64,000 nucleotides of DNA from Adiantum capillus-veneris (GCA_014529385.2 CM043942.1:54064647-54128646), one strand, 5' to 3'. Shown: positions 31,346 through 45,242, counted from the stretch's first letter. Numbers and translations: made by a program. Notes: generated by a model from the letters alone, not told the origin.

Positions 31346-34300
31346 TAGGCCACGTTGGTGATATTGTCATGAAGAACACTAATGTTTTTGGCAGTGGCAT
31401 CCTTCCTAGATCCATCTCTCCTTTTGATCGGAGCATAGTCCAATAGGAAGTTCAATGAAATCAAAAGAGCATCTTGATTTTTGACATTGTTGTCCCCTTG
31501 CAACCGTCTTTTGTAACCATCCTATTGATAGCCGTTTTTCGGCTTTCCATAATTGCCATAGTAAGCTACCTCACCCTACCAAATTCACCCAAACAATATA
31601 GCTATCCCTACCATTTCACTGTACATAGGCGTGTGTGAGTTAGGGGACTTTTCCCATATTTTCTTAAAAACCCTCAATTAGCTAGTCACTGGGTTAGTTG
31701 AGCCAAAAAAAATAAAAAATAATTAAAAAAGGTATATTATGGCCTCTTGTGTGTAAATATTTCATTATATATATGGCCTAAATATAGGGATTTTTATAAT
31801 TATTTTGATATTTTATTTAAATATTTATACCTAGGTGTGTGTTTTTATTAAACTTATGTATGCCTTCTTTCATCCTCTTGCACCATAAGTGTATTTTTTG
31901 CCAATGTGTACATACTCTAACCTCATATTTTTCTTTTATACAAATCACCCCCACATTTTCACCCTCACCCTCGTGAAAACAAAAAAAATTGATTTCTACT
32001 TTCTTAGTCATGTTTATTATATTATTTTCATTTACTTGCATACCTTTTTCTCTTTCACCCAAAATAATACAAAGAGGGACCATATCATATGATTCCAATA
32101 TCTTTCCATATCCATAATTCCTCCATATTTATTTATTTATTTTTTACTCAATATTCTAACACCATGTGCTCATTGAGCTAAAATCCATGAATAGTACATA
32201 CACTAGTCCCACCATGTATATATTGCTTTATTCACCGATAATTCTCCTCCGTGCATGTGTAAAGGGAAACTTGGATGCTTTGTATTATGATATGACAAAG
32301 GAGGGGGTCACTCTTGGATGCATTGTACAAATTCAACAAAGAAGGGGGCCACTAAAAGACTTTTGCAGGCATAAAAAACAGGCTTTTTGGTGAGATTTTT
32401 GGCACCCATCTCCACTCCAAATTTGGAGTGGTGGTCAAAAGAGAAAATGTGGAACAAAAGCTGAATAATCACCTCAAAAATTTTGGTGATTTTTGGAGCA
32501 ACCACGGTGAGCTATGATTTTTTGAGTGGACCCCAATCTGCCCACTTTTCTCACAAAGTAACCATAGTCTTCTCTCACCTCCTTTCCCACTTCCACACAC
32601 ATACACTCATTCCTCTCCATCCCTCACTCAAACCTGCAACTTTCATGGCTTACTTCATCTTCTTCACCATTTCCATCTCTCCTTACTCCATAGCTCAAAA
32701 GATTACCATCTCTACACACATATAGCTCAATTTCTCTCTCTAGAATCAAATTCATATTACCATAACCTCTTTATCCTTTCATAAAAGAGAAAAAATCAGC
32801 AAATAACCAATCTCAAGCCCTACAAAAGGAAGAGTTTGATCATGGAGAATTCAACTTCCCCATGGTCACAAGAACTGCACCGACAAAGTTCTACAACCGC
32901 TTCATTCACTGGAGGAGAAGGTGGAAATTTTCATTTACATCTTGTGGTTTCCACCAAATCGTGTATATTCTCATTCTTCTCTTACTTTTTATCATTGTAT
33001 AAATCATATAATGCACCTTGAGTGCATATGCCATGTAATTTTACCCATCCTACTAACTTCAAACTACTAACACTAACTGCTAACCTTTTTTTGTAAATTG
33101 CACCCACTCTACTCTACCGTGGAGTAGGCAACCTCACACAAAAAATCACTCACCTCTCTAGAATCTTCTCTATTTCACCTCAATAATTCTCTCCTCTTGA
33201 GACCCACATCCATGTGACTCAAGAGACAAGAGAGCCCCACTCTCATAAGAACATATAACAAATTTCATAAACATGATTTTTTATGAAAATGTTGATTTGG
33301 TATAATCCTAATTAGGGCTCTCCTCACCTATAAATAGAACCCTTCTCCCTTTGTAAATGGAAGTATCCCTACACTATTGCTCACTACTTTGAGCATGCCA
33401 TTCACCATCTTAGTTTTAGGGAGTGAGAGTGAGCTCTCTATGCACCATTACATGTGGTGTATAGGAAAGCTTCTTTGAACTAGTTGTAACATTGCAAGGG
33501 AGTGAGTGATTCATAACTTCCAATCAAAGTTGTACCTACTCATCATCAATTTAATCAATAAGTTGGGTGCAAATCGCGGGTCAAAACTCTCTTGAGTCTC
33601 TCCAATTTACGCTTGGCAACCTCATCTCGTTTGGTTTAGGTGGCGCGTTTTCATTTTGAAATTCTTTTGTAGTATCTGCTTGTATGTGACTCAAGAGCTC
33701 TTGTGTTTGTTTTTGTTGCTTGGGAAAACATTATAAGAGGGTTGTATGGTGAGAGGTCTCCCATAACCCTAAGATAATGTGTAGTTTGCAACATCATCAA
33801 ACTTAATTGTGTCTCTTGACTCTCCTCCAAGCTGTGCATACACCCACGTCAATCATTAAAATTGAAGCTAAATTCTTGCACAAAGATCTCTCTCTTTCTT
33901 GTGTGTTTGGTGTGTGTATTTATAGCATTTAAATTAGTGATAGTATACCCTTCCTTCTTGCTTGTATTGGTAAGGGATTCTCCTCTTTTGCGTCCTAGTT
34001 CGCTCTCTAACTAGGTGGTGCCCCTATCTTGTTTGGGTTTGGCTGTGGGTTGGTTGTTGTGTTGTGCTTGTGGTTGTCCCAGCCCCAATTGAGCAGCACG
34101 GAAGCCTTGAGGGGTGTTTAGAGGTCGCCTCTCTTGTTGCCCGCCCCGGACCGCCTCACTATATCCAACATAATGTATAGATTCCATTCAGACCTCACGA
34201 GCATGCTAATTGAGTCTAAGTCCTTGACTTGTTATCAATCTTCATCAATAAACAACCCCACCATAACTAGTGTTTAAGGTTGAGAACCTGACTTAGACAT

Positions 34301-34730
34301 GAGGAGACTAACCTTAGTCGCAAAGAGGCTTTGCCTCATGGTAAGAAAGCTTTAACAGAGAGATAATCTTCCCAATTGGATTATAAAGTGCCTAACCTCT
34401 TTGGATAACTGACAATATTAGATGTGTGTTTCCCCATTGTTTATAGATAGTCCTCCAAAATAAATGGAAAATAGGGATCACAATTCCTTGCATTATTGCT
34501 GGTTAATCAATAATTATAGGAAGAACCATCTTGGTTAATTATAGTGAGCTGATCTACAAGCACCCAAACCGAGCCATGACCTCTATTGGTGATTGATAGA
34601 TCTACAATTAATCTCAAAGAGATCTTATAGAGAGATTGCACATAAAGCGTGAAATGATTTAGAAGCTACTAATGTCGTGAATATGCATGTCATGTAATGA
34701 AAATGACTATGAACTTTGAGAATAACGGAA
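31346..34730. other. Nuclear repeat-like spacer with a possible LTR promoter
   Basis: On the minus strand at 31370-31410, TAKNISVLHDN resembles the end of a Ty3/gypsy chromodomain. Around 33330, CACCTATAAATAGAACCC looks like a TATA box, followed by AGTGAGAGTGAGCTCTC, as in LTR promoters. No gene with a known family is visible; the short frames here look like chance. Confidence 0.4.
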
Positions 34731-36129
34731 TGTGAGAATTACAGTGAGCATTTTTGTGAGATCACTTTGAGAACATAGAGGGTGAACTTATTTGAGGGTA
34801 GCAACATAAAAATAGTACTTAATTAACTTGGCATGAACGATACTTTTGCAAGAGAGAGAGTATTAGAGAACATGACAATAGTTGAGGACTGGATTTACTT
34901 GGAGCCGGTCCCCCCTCCAAAAGGTGTTTGTATTATAGATTCTCCCATCAAGAGACACTTGTTACAATACAATCTTTGTGTTCCTTTGTGACCTTGGTGA
35001 TGCTATGAAGATGTAAAGATTCATACATCACGAGCATAACATAAACTTTGCAAAAATCATTATCCCAAGCCTCGGTCCCAAGGCCTCAAACACCTTCGAA
35101 GGTGGAGAGAGCTAGCGGGGACTGAGGGTAGGGAAGAGGAAGAAGAATCATCCATAGGATAAAGAAATAGTTCCTCACTTATCATCACTCTTCTTGCTTA
35201 GCATAGCATAATAGCATAGTATGAAGATGAAGAAGATAGCAATCTTAAGCATTGAAGCATGGCTCTTGGTTGGATTTGCATTCCATAGCCAAGAGTGTTG
35301 GTGTAGGCTCTCCACTTCTCAACAAGCTTGGAGAAGGAGATGGAGCTCTTGCACTTTGCACTCCACACAATGAGAGAACGTGTACGTGTGTGTGGGAGAG
35401 TATCCCCCCTCTCATGCTTGGTCCACCTCTCTCTACCTCTCTCTCTCTCTCTCTCTCTCGTGTGTATTATTTAATTATTTCATTTGGACATGTGTCCTCT
35501 TTTTCCTCTTCGAGAGAAAGAACTTAATTATTTACTTTTATGTATCTAAATTCTCATTGGACCCTTTTAAAACCTATCCAATAGAATTCAAACACATCAT
35601 GAGGGTCACATGTGGAGGATCATTTGAACATATGTCTTTTATGCTTATTAAGTCATTTGGTTTGAATTGAATACTTTAAGCACTTAGTCCATCAAACATG
35701 GAAACGTTGATGCCTCTTGAGAGTTTATCTTTGAATTGAACACTTCAAGAACCTTAGTCATTTAAGCATGTGAGAAGCACCTCAAGCTTTTGGGCAAGGT
35801 TTCCACTAACACTTAGCAAGCCGACAAGCACCTCATGCTTGGGTAGGATTCCCACCTCAAGCTCAGCCCTAGCTTGCCTAAGATCAAAGGACTTTTTAAC
35901 ACTGAATTTTGGAAGTCTTTAATGAAGATAACCCTAAGGTCTTTAAGCTCCATTAGGTAGCATTGCTCTTTAATAGACCATCTCTTATTTGGACCCCTTT
36001 AACCTTGGCCCCATGTTGAGGCAGGTCCATAATATATTATAATCCTTGTTCTCGTTTATTCTCCCACATTAAATGATCAGTTTATATATGAGAAAATCAT
36101 TTGGGTTGGTTAGATATTAGATTTTATGA
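34731..36129 (-). repeat. LTR-like segment of a Ty3/gypsy element
   Basis: On the minus strand a purine-rich tract (AAGAGAGAGGTAATG, 36145-36131) immediately precedes TGTCATAAAATC at 36129, as a polypurine tract precedes a 3' LTR. Pieces resemble the segment right of 58554 (for example TCTTGGAGTCGATTCCCC-like text at 34895 and 58770, and a CT-rich run). The far end near TGTGAGAATT (34731) is a guess. Confidence 0.45.
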
Positions 36130-36130
36130 C
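36044..36130. repeat. 90-base repeat, left copy
   Basis: CCTTGTTCTCGTTTATTCTC to GATTTTATGACA is nearly identical to 38775-38866. The unit starts TG and ends CA. The two copies bracket the gypsy pol fragment. Confidence 0.85.
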
Positions 36131-36599
36131 ATTACCTCTCTCTTGAAATCATAGTCGTCCTTGACTATGAGGTAGAAGAGATAAAGTCTTAGTCATTCGT
36201 CTACGTTTCTTAGCGGGTAGAGAATCCCTTTTCACCCAGCAACATCATTCCAGAATGGATGACTAGTCCATTTGGTGCTTGGGAGACGTAACCGCCATAA
36301 GCATGTCTGCTCTTTAGTTCATATCATACTCCCAAAGTAGAGTGACAAATTCTACTTGGTATTTGAGTGACGTCCTCATCACAAACATGATTCTAAGCAT
36401 GCATCCTATTTAAATTTGTGCACAAAAGAGAATTAGTCTTATAAGAAGACAAAAACATTGTTCATTTAGAAAGCATTTACATTTGCTTACTCTAGTGCAG
36501 CATTGTAAGCATTGACAAGGTTCATATTATCCTTAAGCTAGGTTCCTTGCATCCATCTAGCATCTTTAAAAGGATAATCCTTAAACTTAACAAGATATC

Positions 36600-38776
36600 A
36601 TTGGATAATCTTACCATTTCTTAGTACCTTGTCTTCGTGTCAAAGAATCAATTCGGGCTTTGATCTCTGGAGGTTCCTCAATTATTGGTTCTTTTTGTGT
36701 CTCCCCTTTGTAAGGCTTGAGTAGGCTCACATGGTTAACATTGTGAATGAGCCAATGGTTGGGCAACTTTAATTGATAAGCCATCTCATTGATTGGCTTA
36801 AGAATTTGAAAAGAACCATAGTAACTTTTTGCTAGTTTAGCATAATACTCTTGGTGGCAGGTAGGATTCTTGCTTGTAGTATGCCTCAGACGAGCCTTGA
36901 GAAACTTTAGCAAGACCCAGTCATTTTTCTTAAAGACTAAAGCTCTATTGTGCTTATTAGCAGCTACCCTTTTTGCCTTTCCTTTGAGATGGATATAACC
37001 TCTTTAATCTTTTGGAAAAGATTCTTGTGAGTCTCAGCTATATTCATCAGCAGCGAAGATCTTCCCATGTACTTTAAGTAGTAAGCGACTTTTGGATCTT
37101 CCCCTTTAACCTCGAAAGGTGCTTTCCCATAGAAGTATATACAATGTCATTGTATGCATACTCTATAAGATGTAGGTACTTCCCTCATTGAGAAAGTTGA
37201 TCTACTTCCATGACATAGGCTTTTAGTAGATTCAAGAATTGTTAGATTAGTTATTTCACTTTGGTCATCCGTTTGTGGATGATAGGTCGAAAGAGAAATT
37301 TAATCTACTTCTTAGATTCTCAAAGAGACCCTTCTAGAAATTAGTGGTCATTCTAAGATCTCTGTTTGACATTATGGATGTTGACAAGCCATGATACTTG
37401 AAATTTTGAGATCTAAAGAGGGTTGCCGTTAGTTGTGCCTTAATAGAATTTCTGACAGGCATGGAGTGTGTTTTCTTGCTAAGCATGTCAACTAAAACAA
37501 TCCAAGTTGCTTCCCTCGATCAAATTTCAATTTTTGGTATACACGCATTTTGAAATATACTCTTGTATGTTTACTTTTCATGGTAGACCAACAGAAATAC
37601 ATTTCTACTCCTTGAAGAGTAGATTATGGAATCCCTCTTTGCCCGCATAGGGAGAAGCATGGGATTCATACATGACTTTCTTATTGTATTGGTGAGTAAC
37701 ACATAGCCTATTGCCGTTTGGAAGGTAACCATCCTTCAAGGTGAATGGTTCTTTTTTCTTCCCTAATGCAAAGGCTTTAATTATGTACTTAATGTGTCAG
37801 TCAGTGACATACTCATCTATCATAAAAGAAGATCATTGTGAGTTGCTATAGACACCATATTTACCCTTGGGCATTGAGAAAGTGCATCAACCACTTGATT
37901 ATGCTTGCCAGCAATGGGGAGCAATATGAAATTTAAATTGCAAAAGAAAATTTTCCCACCTCATTTGTTTGTCGGAAAGCTTGGTTTGCATCATGAAGTT
38001 CTTGAAGCTTTGTGATCCATTGTAGGATGAATGGAGCCCCCAAGAGGTAGTGCTTCCATGTGTCTAGGGCATGTAGAACAGCTAAAATCTCTTTCTCATA
38101 TATGCCCAAGACCCGTTCATCCGCATTGAGCCTTCAGCTCTCATATGCTATGGCATGCTCTTCTTGAAGCAAAACTACTCCAAGGCAATCACCACAAGCA
38201 TCAGATTGGACCTCAAATGGCTTTGAGAGATCCGGAAGCATGAGGACTGGTTGAAAGGTAAGCTTCTCTTTGAGCTTGTCAAAAGCATTTTGTTCTTTAG
38301 CCATCCATGAGTACTTAATGTTCTTCTTTGTTAAGTCATGCAATCGTCCTGCTCTTTGAGAGAATTTTGATATGAGCATCTATAGTATGCACACATACTA
38401 ATAAAGCTTCTTAGCTCCCATGTAGATTCCTTGGATTAGGTTATGCTTTTATTACCTCCACCTTTGATGGATTCATGCATATATCATCTTGAGAGATAAT
38501 TTGACCTAGATATTGAATCTCTTGTTCAAAAAGATTACTTCTCTCACAACGTGAAAGATTACCTGGAGGTGTCACTTGTACTCCTCAAGAGAATTTGAGT
38601 GGCCTGAAGATTTTTGTCCATTGTGAGTTTGAATGCGGCTGGAGCGTTTTCCAAGCCAAAACTTGTAACTTATCAAATAGATCTTCTACCCGCAGCATGA
38701 GAAATCTTTTTTTAGTGATCCTATTTAGTGCTCTATAGTCGAAACGCATGTGATATGTGACATCTTTCTTTTGCAC
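36600..38776 (-). mobile_element. Ty3/gypsy pol fragment (RT, RNase H, integrase end)
   Basis: Read on the minus strand from 38776, the RT palm start YHMRFDYRALN and VEDLFDKL come first. Next is the RT thumb and RNase H start (SWMAKEQNAFDKLKEKL, PVLMLPDLSKPFEVQSDACG, 38379-38134). At 36913-36611 is the integrase C-terminal part YYGSFQILKPINEMAYQLKL, then PNHWLIHNVNHVSLLKPYKG. The latter is typical of plant chromodomain-bearing gypsy elements. The intervening integrase core is broken by many stops. Confidence 0.88.
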
Positions 38777-38866
38777 TACCCTTGTTCTCGTTTATTCTCC
38801 CACATTAAATGATCAGTTTAATATGAGAAAATCATTTGGGTTGGTTAGATATTAGATTTTATGACA
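38775..38866. repeat. 90-base repeat, right copy
   Basis: Near-identical to 36044-36130 and fused directly to the 5' end of the RT block at 38776, so the pol fragment is truncated here. Confidence 0.85.
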
Positions 38867-40199
38867 TGTGATTCCAAGTCAGCCTTTGCTAAACACTAGG
38901 CCCATAACACCTAGTGTGCATGCATTAGCAAAAAACAGATCCGAACATGCATATCAATAACCATACTTGTCAATGCCTATGGCCAGTGTTATGCTCACGG
39001 CTCACAGGAAAAGAACTAAATACTTGCCATATAAAAATCGTGCTAGCATATTTGGACCATAATAGAATGTGAAAATCCATCACATCTAGGTACCAAATGA
39101 ACCAGCTCATGAACAAAACATACTTTGTCGCATGTATAAACAACCATCAGTTAAAGTTGTTTAATTGTACTTGTAACCTTGACAAGCCTCCACTGAAATA
39201 TTTCTTGATAAGACGTTCTCAAAATGGTCTAATAAACGGATTTGACCAGCACCTAGGGACTTTGTTGCAACCTACAAGTGTCAGTGTTATTTCCAGAGAC
39301 TCGTACCCTCCACATGTGGAATATGTCTCATATAAGGATGTCCAAAGAAAGAACATCCTACAAGTTCGAGATGTACTTGTGTGTGGAGGTAAATGTAAAC
39401 ACTCTGCAACATGAGTGAGAGGGACCCTTATAAACTTTGTCTCACAATGGCTAAACTGTAATCCTTGAATTCCTAGACCATGTTGCTTCTCTTGTGACAA
39501 CATGGAAGAGGAAGGCCGCCGTCACTGTGTAGCGTGCAGAGAGTGTTGAGTGGAGTGAACCCCTCCTAGGGATCCGTGAATGCGAGGCCGCCTGTGATGC
39601 AGTCTACCAAGGCAAAAACCACCATAGAGCCTTCACGGGAAGGTTTACAAAAGGCAACATACCACTTTTTAGGTTTTTAGTACCACTCACAATTTATAAG
39701 GGCACTATCCCACTGTGGATACCCTATATAGTGAAACTAGGAAGCCGTGTTTAGCAGAATCCAGGATGTCAGTTATGCTAAAGAATCTTATATGGAAGTA
39801 ACACATTGTGTATCCCAGGCACCAAACACAATGCATTAATAGTAGGCCCATTGTGAATGGGCTTACTACCTTATTAGAGAAATGAGAATTTTATGGTTAA
39901 AGTGTAACCCAAGCCAATTATGTTGGGTAAGATATTGTAGAATTTTATTGATTATGTTGTTTCTACTAAAGCCATTAAGGCAATACTTTTTATTAGTACC
40001 TTAATATCCTCCAAGCAAGGAGGTAATTGGAGGAAGAGTAGATAAACAAGTAAATCAGGCCGATACAAGTGCTAAGAGCTGCTTTGTGAGGCCTATTACT
40101 CTTCCTCTTAATGAATTCAAAAGTGGCAGTTTAAGAAGATCTCTTTTCCATACAAATTTTCGGTCATATCCACCTACACAGGGTATATGAAGGGAAATA
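38867..40199. other. Nuclear spacer with short inverted repeats
   Basis: No gene recognised. CACTAGGCCCATAACACCTAGTG (38901-38923) and AGGCCCATTGTGAATGGGCTT (39843-39863) are small hairpins. The frames at 39097-39503 overlap on opposite strands and match nothing I know. Confidence 0.35.
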
Positions 40200-43156
40200 G
40201 AGAAGTTAAGGAATTGTACAGAAGTGCAAAAAATTCCATTAGGTGTTACGAACTCTTGTAAAGAAGTTGGTTCAATTTTCAGGCAGTTAAGATATACTAG
40301 CAGATTTCATCTAAGAAGGCCTTATTGTTGATGCTTAGTAAGTCATTTATATATCTGTAAGTGTGTCCAAATAGTGAAAGTTTGTTATTTTTAACTTCCA
40401 TGGCTCTGAGAACCATTTGTATTTGAAGAAGGCAAGGTATATATTACACATAAGTTGAGAGCAGGAGAATCCCATGGGGATGCCCAGGCTTATTACAATT
40501 ATCAAGTAACCATGATATGTAAAGACAAAGCTTCTCTTCATTGAAGTGTAAGGGTGTAATGAGTATGTCTTTTTATCCATCTAGGTTTTTTGGAAAGGGA
40601 TACGTAGAAAAGACTCTTCTTTCTAGCATTGGAAAAAGCAATTTTGATAGCCTTTGCTACATTTTTAAGGCCAAGATCACCTTCTAAGGGAATGTTTTCA
40701 TAACACTGGGTAATATCTGCTACGAAAATATGGAAGATTTTTTTAGGGAGGTTAAGATAAACCTCAATAGAGTTTTTCTTGTTATCCAGAATGGGTTGTA
40801 TTGTATTTATAAAAAGTTGTGGTAGATCTTTTGTGTAGAGGCACAAATAAGTTCAAACTCAACTAATATTAGGTCAAGACACAAAGTGATATCCTTGGTG
40901 ATATCTGTAAAGATATCATTAGAAGCATTTGATATCCATCTGAATTTATGTTTCTATATTTTATAGGTGGGAAAAAGTACTGGTAGTTTAGTGTCCAGTA
41001 GAATATAGCCTAAATTTTCTAAGTGTCTCGAGATGTTATTGGTAACTGTTTGTAGGATGTGTTAAGCCTAGTGAATTCTTTCCCAGATACCCAAAATCAA
41101 GCTAGGTTTTTGCATATAAGAGAGAGACAATTAGAACCAATTCTTAGCCAATTTTTGAAAATCATGAGCAAGTTGTGGTGTTAACCAGGAGTTATCAGTA
41201 GATAACCATTTACTAGGTATTAGTGAGATTTTTTTAGTGTCTCGAGATGTTATTGGTAACTGTTTGTAGGATGTGTTAAGCCTAGTGAATTCTTTCCCAA
41301 ATACCCAAAACTGAGCAGCTTTCCAAGCTAGGTTTTTGCATATAAGAGTGGGACAATTAGAGCATTTATCAGCCCGACTATGAACCAATTCTTAGCCAAT
41401 TTTTGAAAATCATGAGCAAGTTGTGGTGTTAACCAGGAGTTATCAGTAGATAACCATTTACTAGGTATTAATGAGATTTTTTTGAAAAAAAACATTTTTC
41501 CACAACTTTTGTTAAGTCTAATAGGAGTGTCTTCTTCAGTTGGAGAGAATTGACAAGGTCGGTTAAGCAGCTAAGTAAAGTTGATAGAGTGAGATATGGG
41601 TTTTTGGAAAGTTAGGTATGTGATTGAGCCCATTGGCCAAGATTCTTTGTATTTTGATATTTTCAATGATACTAAGATCACAAGTACAAACATGCATACC
41701 ATATGTATCAAAGTTTTTGCAAAATGTGATAAACTAACTGCATATACATTCGGGAACCGATTCACGCCGAAGGAAATCATTACTACGAATCAATTTATGG
41801 GTACATCCCAACCAATAGTACATTTCAAATAATTATGATTGCCAAAAATTAAAGCACTCACAAAATGCTTTAGGTTTGTATCTAGTTGAGATTACATTTG
41901 GAAGAGACAGTGTACGTAAAAGTCTATGAATTGGAGCTTTTGTTGAGTTTGGCTCACAGCAACCTGCATGTTCATCAAGGATTACATTCAAGAAAATTCC
42001 TGATAGTTTTTATTTCTGTATTCTCCCTCTTCCCCTAGTGTAGCTACAGACTACCTCCCTTAGAGGAAGAGCTAGGTGTCAAAAAAGAAGTGAAAGAGTT
42101 GGGAGTAGGCAAGAGAGTTGGGTTTTTTAGCAGGGGAATTATACATGGCTTGAGTAATCTAGTGATGATCTTTTAACCTTTGTAATTAGCATAAGTGGTT
42201 AGATAGATCCCAGGTTCATCAAATTTTAGTTCCTTCAAGATATCCAGCTTTAGTCCACGAAAGAAAGTTATAAAGGCAATCTGAGCAATTACTATCTATT
42301 TCGCTTCGCTGCCCAACTAGGAGCAAATAAGGGAGTGGTGAAAGTCCACGGGTTTTTCAGGGAAGAGTAGGTCAGATGGGATGAGTATGAAAGCAATATA
42401 CCAAATGATGCATGATCAAACCACATGATGCTGGATTCGCAAGAGGCTTTAGGGTCAAGAAATTTGTAAGCATATTTAACATGGGGCCCAAAATATTCCA
42501 AATGGATTCTGTGTAGAAATCTGGGTTCCTTTTGGCAAACTTCATGTTACCCTTCGTACGGATGTAGAGGCCAGTATTGGAAGGGCATTTAGAATGGCCA
42601 ATGAAATTGAGGTTGAAGGGGGCTTTTATGAGTTCCCCCTTTGTCAAGAATTTTTCCTTTCAAGATCTTGAGTTTGCAATCTTCGACAGTAGAGGCAGGG
42701 AGATTAGCAAGTAAACCCAGGTTCACTTAAAATTGGTGCTAAAAAATCTTTGTTAGGTAAGAACCAAGGCTGATGGTCTACCCCAAAAGACTCGATTTCA
42801 ATCTGCCTAACAGGTAGGAAAGAAAATACGCTAGATATTTTTGGTATCATTTCTAAGAGGTTGGAGTCATTGAGGGAGCAAAGATTACTCTGAAATTCTT
42901 TGACAGCTTTTAGAGTCGTGCTATCCCTACAAAAGATACCACTAGTTTGAGGGATAGTAGACTGGGGTAGTAATAAAAGATGTATTGAGACGCATAGTTT
43001 TTTCAAAAAGTTAGACAGATCAGTCCTAGAAGAAGAGAATAGGGCAAGCTCTTGTTGGTGTTGTAAAGAGAGTATGGGAAGTTGGGCTATGTACTGGGAA
43101 ATCAAATTCACACCCTCCTTGAATCCTTGTTTAAGGTAGCAGAAACATTGACCCAA
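40200..43156 (-). mobile_element. Decayed Penelope-like / TERT-like reverse transcriptase
   Basis: The minus strand carries, in order, N-terminal blocks (43156-42704, 42647-42372, 41388-41131), RT motif A in FVADITQCYENIPLEG (about 40720), motif B in GIPMGFSCSQLMCNIYLAFF (about 40450), and in another frame motif C as YRYINDLLSINN (about 40345). Motif C has N in place of the first catalytic D. The style GIPMG-SCS with YIDDLLSIN is that of Penelope-like or related host RT genes, not LTR or LINE elements. I see no GIY-YIG endonuclease. Multiple stops and shifts make it inactive. Confidence 0.65.
41023..41485. repeat. Tandem duplication of about 214 bases
   Basis: GTGTCTCGAGATGTTATTGG starts at 41023 and again at 41237. 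The second copy contains an extra stretch near 41360 (ATTTATCAGCCCGACTATG). It lies inside the reverse transcriptase remnant and adds to its disruption. Confidence 0.85.
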
Positions 43157-44873
43157 TCATTAAAAGATAACATGTGTAAGATAGGCATCTTTTTGTCTGA
43201 GGTAAGAGCTGAGTCTTATATTAGTTGAGATGCATCCAAGCTGCTAATACATCTGAGGACAAGAGATGTAGCCACAAAGAGGGGTTCAAAGGTCAATTTC
43301 AGTCCTTGCGAGAGAGCAAGGGTCTGCAATATATCAAAAAAGTTAGTGAGGTTATGACCACTTTTTGTAGTAAGTAATACAATCCTTGGCCTTCCTAGCT
43401 AAGAAAGGTCGGGTTCTAGCTGCCAGGGCATTTTTTAGGTTTATGGTCTTTATGTATAACTTAATCTGCTCAAGAATCTTTGTATGATTCTCAAGGTTGT
43501 GTTTTACACTCATGCGGCGGCTGTCATTCTAAAATGTTTGTGGTCTTGAAAGGAAATATATAAACATAAATAGGATTAGTTATTGTAGATTGGGCCTGCA
43601 AACCTTAAATCGACAAAGTCAAAGACTATAATAGCCGTGAGCAGGAGACCAAAAAAAATAGTCTATGAAGGACCACCTAACACCAGTCAACCAAACAAAG
43701 GGATTACAGACTGTGGTCCATCTTAGAACTAAGTTTTAGAAATAGTTTCCAAAGCCAACGTCCCGATTTCTCCATAAAAATGAAAAAACCTTATGTTTAG
43801 GACATGTCTGTAGCTGTTTTATCATAATTAATAAGACATAATTGAACTTTTACATTCAAAAGACAACTAGCTCCAGAATAAGGAAATGATAAGTACAAAA
43901 ACAACTCAGCCTTAGAATTATCTTTCTAGAATGCTTGTATGAATGAAGTCTCATTCCAGTATACAGATATAGAAGTACTTCCCTTGCAGTAGGTGTATGT
44001 GTAATCCTGTATTGGACAACTGCTAAAAGCCAAAAAAAACTTCCAAGATAAGATAGAGTCCTTACCTACATCCATCCAAACAAGACAAAATATATGTTAG
44101 CCTTGGATGTGTTTTACAGGTATTAATGGACTATACCAGTTGTTATCCATGTCCATCTTACAAACTTTTAAAAAAAACTTAAAAGCTTAGTCCAAAAGTA
44201 ATTTATGTGTTCTAAAATGCTTCTCCTTTTATAAAAATACCCCCATAGTTTTTAGCAAATTATTATTATTTTGATTAGAAGGTCATCACCCCTTCTAATT
44301 CAAGTGTCTTAAACTCCCATCATCATCCTTTACAGTTTATTTAGTTTGTCTTTCAAGGTTACTGAAGCTTCACCAATAAGAAGCTATAGAAGAAGCTTTT
44401 CTATAAAAAAATCCTTTAATAGTTCAAAATATCAAGCTCTTTTTTGTTGAGGTCAAATATAGTTGGTGCCCTTCATGGTACAAGGAATCCAAATCATCGC
44501 CCAGTTTGTATATCACTTACCTTAAACCTCTCTTGACATGCCAAGTGGCAAGGAGCCCTTGTGGTGTCAAGCCAATCCTTAAGTCAAACCATGAAGCTAA
44601 AGGAATATGAGGCCATATGGTTTTAGTTCCCAATTTTACATGTCCTTGTGAATGAAAAAGTATTGTAACACCTTATCAAAATTCGAGTAACGAAATAAGC
44701 CCAGTAATTGTAAGCAATCGGGTCAAAAAACCACGAAACCAATAACTAACCACAATCCGATATCTATAACCAGCCAGACCAAGCCCCTTAGTTTACCATA
44801 GGCCAGAACGGTGCATGCATAGTAAACCAGTAATGAGTTTAAAACCAGAAGATACCTGGTGTAAACCCACCCT
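43157..44873. other. Nuclear spacer without recognised gene
   Basis: AT-rich sequence; I see no coding family. TGTAACACCTTATC at 44663 has the look of an LTR start, but its partner would fall in or beyond the N gap. Confidence 0.35.
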
Positions 44874-45073
44874 NNNNNNNNNNNNNNNNNNNNNNNNNNN
44901 NNNNNNNNNNNNNNNNNNNNNNNNNNNNNNNNNNNNNNNNNNNNNNNNNNNNNNNNNNNNNNNNNNNNNNNNNNNNNNNNNNNNNNNNNNNNNNNNNNNN
45001 NNNNNNNNNNNNNNNNNNNNNNNNNNNNNNNNNNNNNNNNNNNNNNNNNNNNNNNNNNNNNNNNNNNNNNNNN
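44874..45073. other. Assembly gap, 200 N
   Basis: Exactly 200 unknown bases, a common fixed-size scaffold gap. Its true size is unknown. Reading frames that cross it are artefacts. Confidence 0.98.
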
Positions 45074-45242
45074 GCGTTGTCAAAAGATACGAAATCTATG
45101 TCAGAAGGCTCTCAAAACAAGAGCATTAATGACAAATCACCTACTTTTTTCAAACGTATACCTTTCTTGCTCTCTAGTTTGTGTGAGGTTTTAATCTTTT
45201 TTTTCCATCTATAGTTTCTTTCTTCTCTTAATCTCTGAGTTT

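Noticed and set aside
35420-35460. Functional CT-rich regulatory element
   Set aside because: It is a simple dinucleotide run inside an LTR-like segment, with a similar GA run near 59175; no more can be claimed.
44793-45129. Open frames on both strands crossing the N gap
   Set aside because: The 200 N are read as unknown residues; the frames have no real sequence support.
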